Assembly (NCBI RefSeq): GCF_900100695.1
Contig: NZ_FNCF01000002.1
Location: forward strand, 62,001 to 126,000
Direction of reading: 5' to 3'
Source of the DNA: Klenkia brasiliensis
Lineage (GTDB): Bacteria > Actinomycetota > Actinomycetes > Mycobacteriales > Geodermatophilaceae
Length of the DNA stretch: 64,000 nucleotides
Shown: positions 16,850 to 24,371 of the stretch, one piece after another
Layout: each line of letters opens with the position of its first letter
Position numbering within the stretch: position 1 is the stretch's first letter
Program-made: the position numbers and the translations under genes
The notes under the pieces: generated by a model
Database searches by the model: none
Told to the model about the DNA's origin: nothing
What the model saw: only the letters and a program-made list of their open reading frames with translations

Positions 16850-18778
16850 GTGCGGCTGACCGGTCCCTGGGAGCTGGCGGGGAGGACTGCGCCCTCGCGG
16901 GCGCTGTTCGGGCCGCACGAGACCAACCTGGGGACCGGTCGCGGCATCGCCGGACGGCACGTCGCCTACTACGCGCGGCGGGCCGCCGGCGGCACGGGGG
17001 TGCTGGTCACCGAGGCCGCGTCGGTCCACCCGTCCGACCACCCCTACGAGCGGGCCCCGCTGGCCGCCGACTGCGCGGCCGGCTGGGCTGCGGTCGGCGA
17101 CGCCTGCCGGCCGCACGGCACCGTGGTGCTGGCCGGGCTCACCCACACCGGTGGCCAGGGCTCGGCGTCCTGGACCCAGGCGCCGCCGTGGGGGCCCTCC
17201 CGGGTGCCCGACGTCGTCACCGGCCTGGTCCCCGTCCCGCTGGGGGACGCCGAGGTCGCGGCCCTCGTCGCCGGCTTCGCGGGTGCCGCGGCCACCGCCG
17301 TCGCGGCCGGGCTGGACGGCGTCGAGGTGGACGCCGGCCCGCGCGCGCTGCTGCGCCAGTTCCTCTCCCCGCTCACCAACACCCGGGACGACGGCTACGG
17401 CACCGACCGGGTCCGGCTGCTGCGCGAGGTGCTCGCCGCCGTCCGCGCCGCGCAGGGCCCGGACCGGGTGCTGGCGCTGCGGCTGTGCGTGGACGAGCAG
17501 GCGCCCTGGGCCGGGCTGACCCCGGAGGGCGCCGCCCCGCTGGTCGCCGAACTCGCGCCGCTGGTCGACCTGCTGACCCTGGTCCGCGGCAGCGCGCTGG
17601 ACGGCGAGGCCTACCGGCCCACCGCGCACCGGTCGCCCGGGTTCCACGTGGAACTGCTGGCCGCCGCGGGTGGCACCCCGGTGGTCGCGCAGGGCTCGGT
17701 CGTCGACCCCGACTCGGCCGAGGAGCTGCTGGCCGCCGGGTACGCCGCGGTGGAGCTGACCCGCGCGCAGATCGCCGACGCCGGGTTCGTCGCCGCCGTC
17801 CGGGCGGGCCGGTCGCCGCGGCCGTGCCTGCTCTGCAACCAGGCCTGCCTGGTCCTCGACACCCGGAACCCCCCGGTCAGCTGCGTGGTCGACCCGCGCA
17901 GCGGCCACGAGACCACCGAGCCCGACGTCGAGGTGCCCGACGTGGAGGTGCCCGGTGCGGGCGGGCGGCCGGTGGTGGTGGCCGGTGCCGGGCCGGCCGG
18001 GCTGGAGGCGGCCCGGGTGCTCGCCCTGCGGGGCCACGACGTCGAGGTGGTGGCCCCGGCGGTCGGCGGGCTGCTGCCCGTGGTGGCGGCTGCCCCGGGA
18101 CGGGATCGATTCCACGTCCTCGCGGCCTGGCTGGTGGCCGAGTGCACGCGGCTGGGGGTCCGGTTCACCGCGGGCACGGTGCAGGACGCCGACGTCGTCG
18201 CCACCGGCGGGCAGCCCGGCGCGGTCGTCGTCCCCGGGGCCGTGGCCGCCGCCGACGTGCTCGCCGGTGCGCCGCTGCCGGCCGGTCCGGTGCTGGTGCA
18301 CGACCCGGTCGGCGGGCCGGTGGGGGTCGGGGTCGCCGAGCTGCTCGCCGCGGGTGGCCGCGAGGTCGTGCTCGCCACGCCGGACGACGTCGTGGGCAGC
18401 CGGCTCGGCCCGACCGGGGACCTGGTGGGTGCCAACCGCCGGCTGGCCCGGGCGGGCGTGCGCCGGATGACCGCCGTCCGGCTGGTCGCGTGGGACGGCA
18501 CCGAGGCGGTCCTGCAACCCGTCCTCGCCGCCCCCTTCCCCGCCGCGGCAGGGGAGCCCCCACCCCACGCAGCGGCCCCGTCCGTGCAGGAGGGGATCCC
18601 CTGCCCCGGCGGGGTGCGCATCCCGTGCGCCGCGGTGGTGGACGCCGGTCACCGGCTGCCCGGTCGGACCCTGCCCGACACCGGCCGCGTGCGGTTCGCC
18701 GGCGACGTCGTGGCCCCCCGCACGGTGCTGGACGCCGTCCTGGAGGGGCGCCGGGCAGCACTGGCGGTCGTCCCGTGA
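16850..18778 (+). CDS. Mycofactocin-system FadH/OYE-family oxidoreductase 1
   Basis: 642 residues. An N-terminal Old Yellow Enzyme barrel (about 1-330, FMN) is followed by a 4Fe-4S motif with FadH spacing C-x2-C-x3-C-x11-C in CLLCNQACL...C. A C-terminal NAD(P)/FAD domain has VVAGAGPAGLEAARVL. Some barrel residues are unusual; for example the usual LHGAHGYL-like loop reads DAGPRALLRQFL. A short tandem PDVEV-PDVEV lies at the domain junction. The GTG start is 2 bases after the mftC stop. FadH/OYE paralogues of this type travel with mft cassettes, but their substrate is not established. Confidence 0.88.
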   Translation: MRLTGPWELAGRTAPSRALFGPHETNLGTGRGIAGRHVAYYARRAAGGTGVLVTEAASVHPSDHPYERAPLAADCAAGWAAVGDACRPHGTVVLAGLTHTGGQGSASWTQAPPWGPSRVPDVVTGLVPVPLGDAEVAALVAGFAGAAATAVAAGLDGVEVDAGPRALLRQFLSPLTNTRDDGYGTDRVRLLREVLAAVRAAQGPDRVLALRLCVDEQAPWAGLTPEGAAPLVAELAPLVDLLTLVRGSALDGEAYRPTAHRSPGFHVELLAAAGGTPVVAQGSVVDPDSAEELLAAGYAAVELTRAQIADAGFVAAVRAGRSPRPCLLCNQACLVLDTRNPPVSCVVDPRSGHETTEPDVEVPDVEVPGAGGRPVVVAGAGPAGLEAARVLALRGHDVEVVAPAVGGLLPVVAAAPGRDRFHVLAAWLVAECTRLGVRFTAGTVQDADVVATGGQPGAVVVPGAVAAADVLAGAPLPAGPVLVHDPVGGPVGVGVAELLAAGGREVVLATPDDVVGSRLGPTGDLVGANRRLARAGVRRMTAVRLVAWDGTEAVLQPVLAAPFPAAAGEPPPHAAAPSVQEGIPCPGGVRIPCAAVVDAGHRLPGRTLPDTGRVRFAGDVVAPRTVLDAVLEGRRAALAVVP

Positions 18779-18906
18779 CCCCGGCGCTGGCCCACCTCCG
18801 GGTGGCCAAGCCCTGGTACCTGCGCGGCCCGGCGGCGTGGAAGCCCAGATCCGGGCGGCTCCAGGCCGCGGCCCTGCGGGGCCCTCTGCACACGTCACAG
18901 CCGTAG
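18775..18906 (+). CDS. Possible 43-residue coupled small ORF
   Basis: GTGA overlaps the stop of the OYE gene by 4 bases, the usual coupling style here, and opens a 43-codon frame ending 27 bases before the SDR start. The product is basic, with KPWYLRGPAAWKP and a Ser-Gln-Pro end. I do not recognise it. No further start signal exists, so it may be a chance frame, but it fills an otherwise empty 155-base gap in the operon. Confidence 0.35.
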   Translation: MTPALAHLRVAKPWYLRGPAAWKPRSGRLQAAALRGPLHTSQP

Positions 18907-18933
18907 CGGGGGAACCACCGAGAGGAACCACTG

Positions 18934-19770
18934 ATGGGCAAGCTCGAGGGCAAGGTCGCCTTCATCACCGGCGCGGCCCGCGGCCAGGGCCGCAGCCACG
19001 CCGTACGCCTGGCGCAGGAGGGCGCCGACATCATCGCCGTCGACCACCTGCAGGACATGGCCAGCGTCGGCTACCCGCAGGCCACCCAGGCCGACATGGA
19101 CGAAACGGTCCGGCAGGTCGAGGCGCTGGACCGGCGGATCATCGCCAGCAAGGCCGACGTCCGCGACAGCGCGGCGCTGCAGGCCGCGGTGGACGACGGC
19201 GTCGCGCAGCTGGGCCGGTTGGACATCGTGCTGGCCAATGCCGGGATCGCCAGCTTCGCGCCGGTCGAGGACCTCACCGACGAGATGTGGGACGAGATGA
19301 TCGGGGTGAACCTGACCGGGGTCTTCAAGACCGTGCGGGCGGCGATCCCGCACATCCGGGCCGGGGGTCGGGGCGGGGCGATCGTGCTGACCAGCTCCAC
19401 GGCCGGCATCAAGGGCCTGGGCAACCTGGCGCACTACGTGGCGGCCAAGCACGGCGTCGTGGGGCTGATGAAGACCTTCGCCAACGAGTTCGCCCCGGAC
19501 ATGATCCGGGTCAACTCGGTGCACCCGACCTCGGTCAACACGGACATGATCCACAACGAGTTCACCTACGGGCTGTTCCGTCCGGACAAGCCGGCGTCGG
19601 AGGTCACCCGCGAGGAGGCCGGCGAGTCGTTCAAGACGCTGAACGCGCTCCCGATCGAGTGGGTCGAGCCGGTCGACATCTCCAACGCCATCCTCTTCCT
19701 GGTCAGCGACGACGCCCGCTACGTCACCGGGGTCCAGTTGCCCGTCGACGCCGGGTCGGTGCAGAAGTGA
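18934..19770 (+). CDS. Mycofactocin-coupled SDR oxidoreductase, copy 1
   Basis: 278 residues of classical SDR fold: cofactor loop TGAARGQG at 12-19, NAG motif in LANAGI, and catalytic Ser-Tyr-Lys in TSSTAG and HYVAAKHG. An insertion after the second strand (IIAVDHLQDMASVGYPQAT) and EALDRRI are marks of the mycofactocin-coupled subgroup (TIGR03971). These enzymes hold NAD tightly and are thought to pass electrons to mycofactocin rather than exchange NAD. Start has GAGAGGAA upstream. Stop overlaps the second copy by 4 bases. Confidence 0.93.
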   Translation: MGKLEGKVAFITGAARGQGRSHAVRLAQEGADIIAVDHLQDMASVGYPQATQADMDETVRQVEALDRRIIASKADVRDSAALQAAVDDGVAQLGRLDIVLANAGIASFAPVEDLTDEMWDEMIGVNLTGVFKTVRAAIPHIRAGGRGGAIVLTSSTAGIKGLGNLAHYVAAKHGVVGLMKTFANEFAPDMIRVNSVHPTSVNTDMIHNEFTYGLFRPDKPASEVTREEAGESFKTLNALPIEWVEPVDISNAILFLVSDDARYVTGVQLPVDAGSVQK

Positions 19771-20603
19771 CGGGCCGGGTCGAGGGGAAGGTCGCGTTCA
19801 TCACCGGCGCGGCGCGCAACCAGGGCCGCAGCCACGCGCTGCGGCTGGCGCAGGAGGGCGCCGACATCATCGCCGTCGACGTCTGCGGGCCGATCGACTC
19901 GATCGGCATGTACCCGCCCGCGACCGAGGAGGACCTGGCGGAGACCGTGCGGCAGGTCGAGGCGCTGGACCGCCGGATCGTGGCCACCAAGGCCGACGTC
20001 CGCGACGTGGCGGCGATGAAGGCGGCCGTGGACGACGGGGTCGCGCAGCTGGGCCGGCTGGACATCGTGCTCGGCAACGCCGGGGTCTTCGAGATCCAGC
20101 CCGCGCTGGAGCTCTCCGACGAGGCCTGGCGGGAGATGATCGACATCAACCTGACCGGGGTCTGGAACACCTGCAAGGTGGCCCTGCCGCACCTCGTCGA
20201 GGGCGGTCGGGGCGGCGCGATCGTGCTGACCAGCTCGACGGCCGGGCTCAAGGGGACGCCGAACACGATCCACTACACGGCGGCCAAGCACGGCGTCGTC
20301 GGCGTCATGCGCACCCTGGCCAACGAGTTCGCGCCGCACTCGATCCGGGTCAACTCGGTCCACCCGACCGGCGTGGACACGGTGATGATCCAGAACGAGA
20401 AGACGTGGGGCCTGTTCACCCCCGACGACCCGGCGCCCAGCAGGGAGAAGGCGGCCGCGGTCTTCGAGTCCACGAACGCGCTGCCCGTCCCGTGGGTGGA
20501 GCCGGTGGACATCTCGAACGCGATCCTCTTCCTGGTCTCCGACGAGGCGCGGTACATCACCGGCGTGACCCTCCCGGTCGACGCCGGCTACACGGTCAAG
20601 TGA
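19767..20603 (+). CDS. Mycofactocin-coupled SDR oxidoreductase, copy 2
   Basis: 278 residues, same length and layout as copy 1 and clearly a tandem duplicate. Cofactor loop TGAARNQG, catalytic TSSTAG and HYTAAKHG, and the subgroup insertion (VCGPIDSIGMYPPAT) are all intact. The insertion and the substrate loop (EKTWGLFTPDDPAPSREKA) differ from copy 1, so the two probably oxidise different alcohols. GTG start overlaps the previous stop. A strong hairpin follows the stop. Confidence 0.93.
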   Translation: MTGRVEGKVAFITGAARNQGRSHALRLAQEGADIIAVDVCGPIDSIGMYPPATEEDLAETVRQVEALDRRIVATKADVRDVAAMKAAVDDGVAQLGRLDIVLGNAGVFEIQPALELSDEAWREMIDINLTGVWNTCKVALPHLVEGGRGGAIVLTSSTAGLKGTPNTIHYTAAKHGVVGVMRTLANEFAPHSIRVNSVHPTGVDTVMIQNEKTWGLFTPDDPAPSREKAAAVFESTNALPVPWVEPVDISNAILFLVSDEARYITGVTLPVDAGYTVK

Positions 20604-20608
20604 CCTCC

Positions 20609-20638
20609 GGGCGGCGCGGGGGCGACCCCGCGCCGCCC
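20609..20638 (+). terminator. 13-bp GC hairpin after the SDR pair
   Basis: Perfect arms GGGCGGCGCGGGG (20609-20621) and 20626-20638 close a GCGA tetraloop, starting 5 bases after the second SDR stop. It probably ends or attenuates mycofactocin-operon transcription before the MoxR/VWA pair. Confidence 0.7.
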
Positions 20639-20656
20639 CCTCACGACGGGACTCCC

Positions 20657-21607
20657 TTGGACGAGATCAACCGGACGACGTCGTCCGCGGTCGCCGACGT
20701 GCGGGCCGTGCGCGAGCGCGTCGCCACCCACCTGGTCGGCCGCGAGCGCGAGACCGACCTGCTGCTGGCCGCCGTCGCCGCCGGCCGCGACGTGCTCATC
20801 GAGGGCCCACCGGGGACGTCGAAGTCCACGCTGCTGCGGGCCATCACCGGCGAGTGGGGCATCCCGCTGCTGTTCGTCGAGGGCAACGCCGACCTGACCC
20901 CGACCCGGTTGGTGGGTCACCACAACCCCGCCCGGGTGCTGCGCGAGGACTACACCGCCGACAACTTCGTGCCCGGCCCCCTGGTCGAGGCCATGCGCAC
21001 CGGTGGCTTCCTCTACGTCGAGGAGTTCAACCGGGCACCCGAGGACACCCTGAACACGCTGCTCACCGCGATGGCGGAACGCTCCGTCACGGTGCCGACG
21101 GTGGGCACGGTGCGGGCCGCGGACACCTTCCGCGTGGTGGCGAGCATGAACCCCTACGACGCGGTGGGCACGACTCGGATGCCGACGTCGGTGTCGGACC
21201 GGATGTGCCGGCTGGCGGTGGGCTACCAGGACGCCGAGGCCGAGCGCGGGATCGTCGGCCGACGCACCGGCATCGAGGCGCGCCGGCTCGTCGCCGACGC
21301 CGTGGCGCTGACCCGGGCGACGCGGGAGCGGGACGACGTCCGGCAGGGCAGCAGCGTGCGCGGGGCGATCGACGTCGCGCTGGTGGCGTCGCAGCTGGCC
21401 GCGATGCGCGGGGTCGCCGTCCCCGACACCGACGAGCTGCGCGGGTTGCCCGAGGACTACACGTCGGTGGTGTGGGACGCGATGGTGGTCGCGCTGAGCG
21501 GGCGGGTGCACCTGGACGAGATCGCCGAGCGGACCCCGGAGGGCCTGCTGCGCGAGATCTGGGAGGACCACTTCCTGCTGCAGCCGGCCGCCGCCGCGCC
21601 CGGTTGA
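20657..21607 (+). CDS. MoxR/CoxD-like AAA+ ATPase
   Basis: 316 residues from TTG 20657. No ATG is available in the right place; GTG 20699 is an alternative. Walker A reads GPPGTSKS, with Ser in place of the usual Gly, as in other MoxR proteins. Walker B is LYVEEFNR and the sensor region SMNPYDAVGT. It aligns closely with the N-terminal half of the fused protein at 119-1948. Paired with the downstream VWA protein it resembles CoxD-CoxE, which mature the Mo-Cu active site of CO dehydrogenase. A Mo-hydroxylase operon lies 16 kb away, and mycofactocin enzymes lie immediately upstream; either could be the client. Confidence 0.9.
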   Translation: MDEINRTTSSAVADVRAVRERVATHLVGRERETDLLLAAVAAGRDVLIEGPPGTSKSTLLRAITGEWGIPLLFVEGNADLTPTRLVGHHNPARVLREDYTADNFVPGPLVEAMRTGGFLYVEEFNRAPEDTLNTLLTAMAERSVTVPTVGTVRAADTFRVVASMNPYDAVGTTRMPTSVSDRMCRLAVGYQDAEAERGIVGRRTGIEARRLVADAVALTRATRERDDVRQGSSVRGAIDVALVASQLAAMRGVAVPDTDELRGLPEDYTSVVWDAMVVALSGRVHLDEIAERTPEGLLREIWEDHFLLQPAAAAPG

Positions 21608-21667
21608 AGGACGGTCGAGGCCGAGTCGCCGGTCACCCGGCGGGACCGGCCCGGGGCACCGCGGGGG

Positions 21668-22597
21668 ATGCGGCCGCTGCGCCGGCGCCCCAAGCAGCTC
21701 ACCGAGCAGCCCTCGACCTACGAGCCCTCGCGCGGGGGCGCCGGCCTCGCGCTGTCCTCGGGTGACCGGCGGCGGCAGCGCGCGAAGGCGGACGGTGGCG
21801 GTTCGACGCCGGGGACGACCGACGAACCGGCCGACCTGATCGCGCTGGCGGACCTGGCGACCCTGCCGGAGGCCGATGCAGTCACCCGGGCGCGGGCGCG
21901 GCAGATCGCCCGGCGGCTGGCCGTGCCGCGGCCGCCGCGCGACCGGCGGGCCCGGCGCGGGGTGGGGGAGCTGACCAGCGTGCGCTGGGCCGGCGGCTCC
22001 GACGAGCTCGACCTGGACCGCACCGTCGACGCCCTCGCCGGCAAGCCGTGGCCCGAGGACGACGACGTGGTGGTGCGGGAGCGGCTGCGCCGGCGGCGGT
22101 CGGTGGTGCTGGTCGTCGACGTGTCCGGGTCGATGAAGGGAGAACGGCTGCGGACGGCGGCCGCCACCGTGGGCGCGCTGGCCGGCGAGCTGGGCCGGGA
22201 CGCACTGGGGGTGGTCGCGTTCTGGTCCGACGCCGCGGTGCTGGTGCCGCTCGGGGCGCCGGTCGAGCCGCTGGCCGTGCTGGACCTGCTGCTGCGGGTG
22301 CCGACGCAGGGCCTGACCAACGTCTCGTTCGCGCTGGAGACGGCGGGCCGGATGCTGGCCGGGGTGCCGCCGCGCGACGCCCGGGTGCTGCTGCTCAGCG
22401 ACTGCGTGCACAACGCCGGCCCCGACCCCCGTCTGGTCGCCGGGCGGCTACCGCGGCTGGACGTCCTGCTGGACACCAGCGGTGAGCAGGACGTCGAGCT
22501 GGGCCGGGACCTCGCGCTGGTCGGCCGCGGCCGGGTGCGCCTGGTCAGCGACCACACCGACGCCGCCCGCGCGCTGACGGCGGTCTTCGCCGAGTAG
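21668..22597 (+). CDS. CoxE-like VWA domain protein
   Basis: 309 residues. A basic, low-complexity N-terminus (1-110) precedes a VWA_CoxE domain with metal-site VDVSGSM and later LLLSDCVHNAG. The same SDC-H-AG sequence is found in the fused protein at the window start. It is 60 bases after the MoxR gene with no ribosome site at the usual spacing, and belongs functionally with it. No metal-binding residue is visibly lost. Confidence 0.88.
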   Translation: MRPLRRRPKQLTEQPSTYEPSRGGAGLALSSGDRRRQRAKADGGGSTPGTTDEPADLIALADLATLPEADAVTRARARQIARRLAVPRPPRDRRARRGVGELTSVRWAGGSDELDLDRTVDALAGKPWPEDDDVVVRERLRRRRSVVLVVDVSGSMKGERLRTAAATVGALAGELGRDALGVVAFWSDAAVLVPLGAPVEPLAVLDLLLRVPTQGLTNVSFALETAGRMLAGVPPRDARVLLLSDCVHNAGPDPRLVAGRLPRLDVLLDTSGEQDVELGRDLALVGRGRVRLVSDHTDAARALTAVFAE

Positions 22598-22634
22598 ACC
22601 TCCGAGGTCGCTGCCCCCGCCCCGCCGACCGGGG

Positions 22635-22832
22635 TCAGCGGTCGGGTCGGCTCTTCCACGCGGCCGCGAACGCGAACACGGCCAGGACGGCCGGCGCGAC
22701 GACCTCGACGCTGAACACGGTCTCCCCTGTGTCGAACAGGTCCGTGCGGACACCGACGCGGTAGCCCTGCACCAGGGTGAGCAGGAGGAGGAGGCTGCCC
22801 AGCATGACCAGCGCGGCTCGGGCGTTCTTCAC
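22635..22832 (-). CDS. Small two-helix membrane protein
   Basis: 65 residues with GTG start and a GGAGGGG site 6 bases upstream. Hydrophobic helices lie at about 7-24 and 42-60, with a short polar loop between them. No family recognised. First of a run of short membrane-associated genes of unknown role between 22.6 and 24.3 kb. Confidence 0.65.
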   Translation of the reverse strand: MKNARAALVMLGSLLLLLTLVQGYRVGVRTDLFDTGETVFSVEVVAPAVLAVFAFAAAWKSRPDR

Positions 22833-22893
22833 GGCATGCCCCTCCGGGCGGGAGCCGAGCGGCCGGCACCCGGGCGACTCGGGCCGCCACCGG

Positions 22894-23310
22894 TCAGCAC
22901 GGGTCCGGCCCGATGTGCAGGCAGTACAGGGTGGCGGCCAGCCCGGCCCGTTCCTCCTGGCTGAGCCGGCCGTCCTCGAAACGGAGGACGACGTAGCCGG
23001 CCAGACGGCTGTCCCCGCCGAGCGCCGCCGCTGCGGCGGACGCCTCGTCCTGCCGGTCGAAGGCCATCAGCAGTGCGCCGTCGCTCCGCAGTGCCTGTGT
23101 GCACAGGACCGGCTCCCGGCAGACCGCCTCGGTCGCGTCGGCCGAGGGCCCGATGCGGTCGGCGAAGGCCTCCGCCACGGTCGCCAGCTCGACGTCCCGC
23201 CGACCGTCGTACGTGCCCACCCAGAGCGCGACGGAGGTGAGTGCGAGGACGGCCGTCGTGCACGCCAGGACGACGGTGGAGACGACCCAGCCTCTGCGCG
23301 AGTCTCCCAT
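22894..23310 (-). CDS. Membrane-anchored protein of unknown function
   Basis: 138 residues from ATG 23310. One transmembrane helix (about 9-31) is followed by an extracytoplasmic domain with four cysteines (VCREPVLCTQ and YCLHIGPDPC at the end), which could form two disulfides. No family recognised. A GTG three bases upstream is an alternative start. Confidence 0.6.
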   Translation of the reverse strand: MGDSRRGWVVSTVVLACTTAVLALTSVALWVGTYDGRRDVELATVAEAFADRIGPSADATEAVCREPVLCTQALRSDGALLMAFDRQDEASAAAAALGGDSRLAGYVVLRFEDGRLSQEERAGLAATLYCLHIGPDPC

Positions 23311-23373
23311 CACCGCATCATCCCGTTCGGCGCCCGGCGGGGTGGCCTCGACGCGCGACCGGCCGTCGGGCGG

Positions 23374-23601
23374 TCAGCGGTGGGACCTGCGTCGGCGCAC
23401 ACCACCGACCAGCGCCAGGACGCCCAGGACGACGGGTGGGACCAGCAGGACAGGGACGTCGGTGCCCAGCGCGCCCTCGGCCCCGCCGCTGGGGTTCGCG
23501 TCGGCCTCGTGCGCGCTCACGAGGACGCAGGCCACGCCCGATGCGGTGGCCTGGGCGGCCGACGTGGTCTCTGCCCCCCGTGCCAGGCCGGAATGGGGCA
23601 C
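23374..23601 (-). CDS. Possible 75-residue tail-anchored protein
   Basis: GTG start and an open frame ending in a hydrophobic segment (about 49-67) and a basic tail RRRRSHR. The N-terminal part looks weakly signal-like. No family recognised and no strong ribosome site, so it is less secure than its neighbours. Confidence 0.4.
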   Translation of the reverse strand: MPHSGLARGAETTSAAQATASGVACVLVSAHEADANPSGGAEGALGTDVPVLLVPPVVLGVLALVGGVRRRRSHR

Positions 23602-23610
23602 TGTTCACCC

Positions 23611-23922
23611 ATGAGCGGGTGGTGGGTGGTCTGGGGTGTCGGTCTGGTTCTCCCGGTCGTCGCCGTCCTCTTCGAGATCCGATCCGGTCCATCCCGGCGG
23701 CGGAGGACGGGTTCCAGGGGAGAAGCCACGCCAACCGCGTACGCCCTGTCGATCCCCGCGCTCCTCTGCCTCCTGGTCTCGGCCCGCAACCTGAGCGTCT
23801 CCACGGGCGGTTACGGGCTGCTGAGCCTCGGTGGCGCACTCATCTCCCTGATCGCGGTGTACGCCGTCAACGGCTGGCACAACAGGAGGCTCCCGACGGC
23901 GCCGGTGGGGGGCGGGTCGTGA
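23611..23922 (+). CDS. Small three-helix membrane protein
   Basis: 103 residues from ATG 23611; ATG 23593 is possible. Hydrophobic segments lie near 4-20, 40-60 and 65-85, with a basic loop SRRRRTG after the first. No family recognised. It lies 6 bases before the next small membrane protein and may be co-transcribed with it. Confidence 0.6.
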   Translation: MSGWWVVWGVGLVLPVVAVLFEIRSGPSRRRRTGSRGEATPTAYALSIPALLCLLVSARNLSVSTGGYGLLSLGGALISLIAVYAVNGWHNRRLPTAPVGGGS

Positions 23923-23928
23923 GTTCCG

Positions 23929-24246
23929 ATGGCCGAGGGCAGGGGCGGTCGTCACGGGTTGGTCGGTCGTGCAGTGGCCGGTGACGCTGGTCGGGCAGAT
24001 CAGTTCGTGCCGCGGAGGAACCCGCCGTGGTTCGCCGTCGTCGGTGCGGCCGCGGCGGGTAGCGCGGTGGCCGGGGGGATCTTCTACCTGCTGATGACGG
24101 TCTGGTTCCGCTCGAGCGCCGACGCGGGGTGGGACTGGACCCGCGCGCTGGGACCGACGATCGGCCTCGTCGTCGTCTGGTTCGTGATCGGACTGCTCAC
24201 CGGGCGCAGGTCATCGGGCAAGACGGGGCCCAGCGGGCCACGTTGA
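23929..24246 (+). CDS. Small membrane protein of unknown function
   Basis: 105 residues. A Gly/Arg-rich N-terminus (1-32) precedes two transmembrane helices (about 36-60 and 76-93). No family recognised. It follows 23611-23922 closely on the same strand. The 125 bases between this gene and the xylanase-like gene hold nothing I can assign. Confidence 0.55.
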   Translation: MAEGRGGRHGLVGRAVAGDAGRADQFVPRRNPPWFAVVGAAAAGSAVAGGIFYLLMTVWFRSSADAGWDWTRALGPTIGLVVVWFVIGLLTGRRSSGKTGPSGPR

Positions 24247-24371
24247 CCGGTCGGCAGCGGTCAGGACCCAGCCGGCGCCGAGCACGGGCGCATGCGGCTG
24301 CTCGTCGCCAGGGCGTCGTCGAGGGTCACCCGGTGAGCCAACCGCAGGAGGAGGAACGACGGGGACGACGC

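Noticed and set aside
17926-17955. Tandem PDVEV coding repeat in OYE1
   Set aside because: Only two short copies at a domain linker; ordinary linker duplication.
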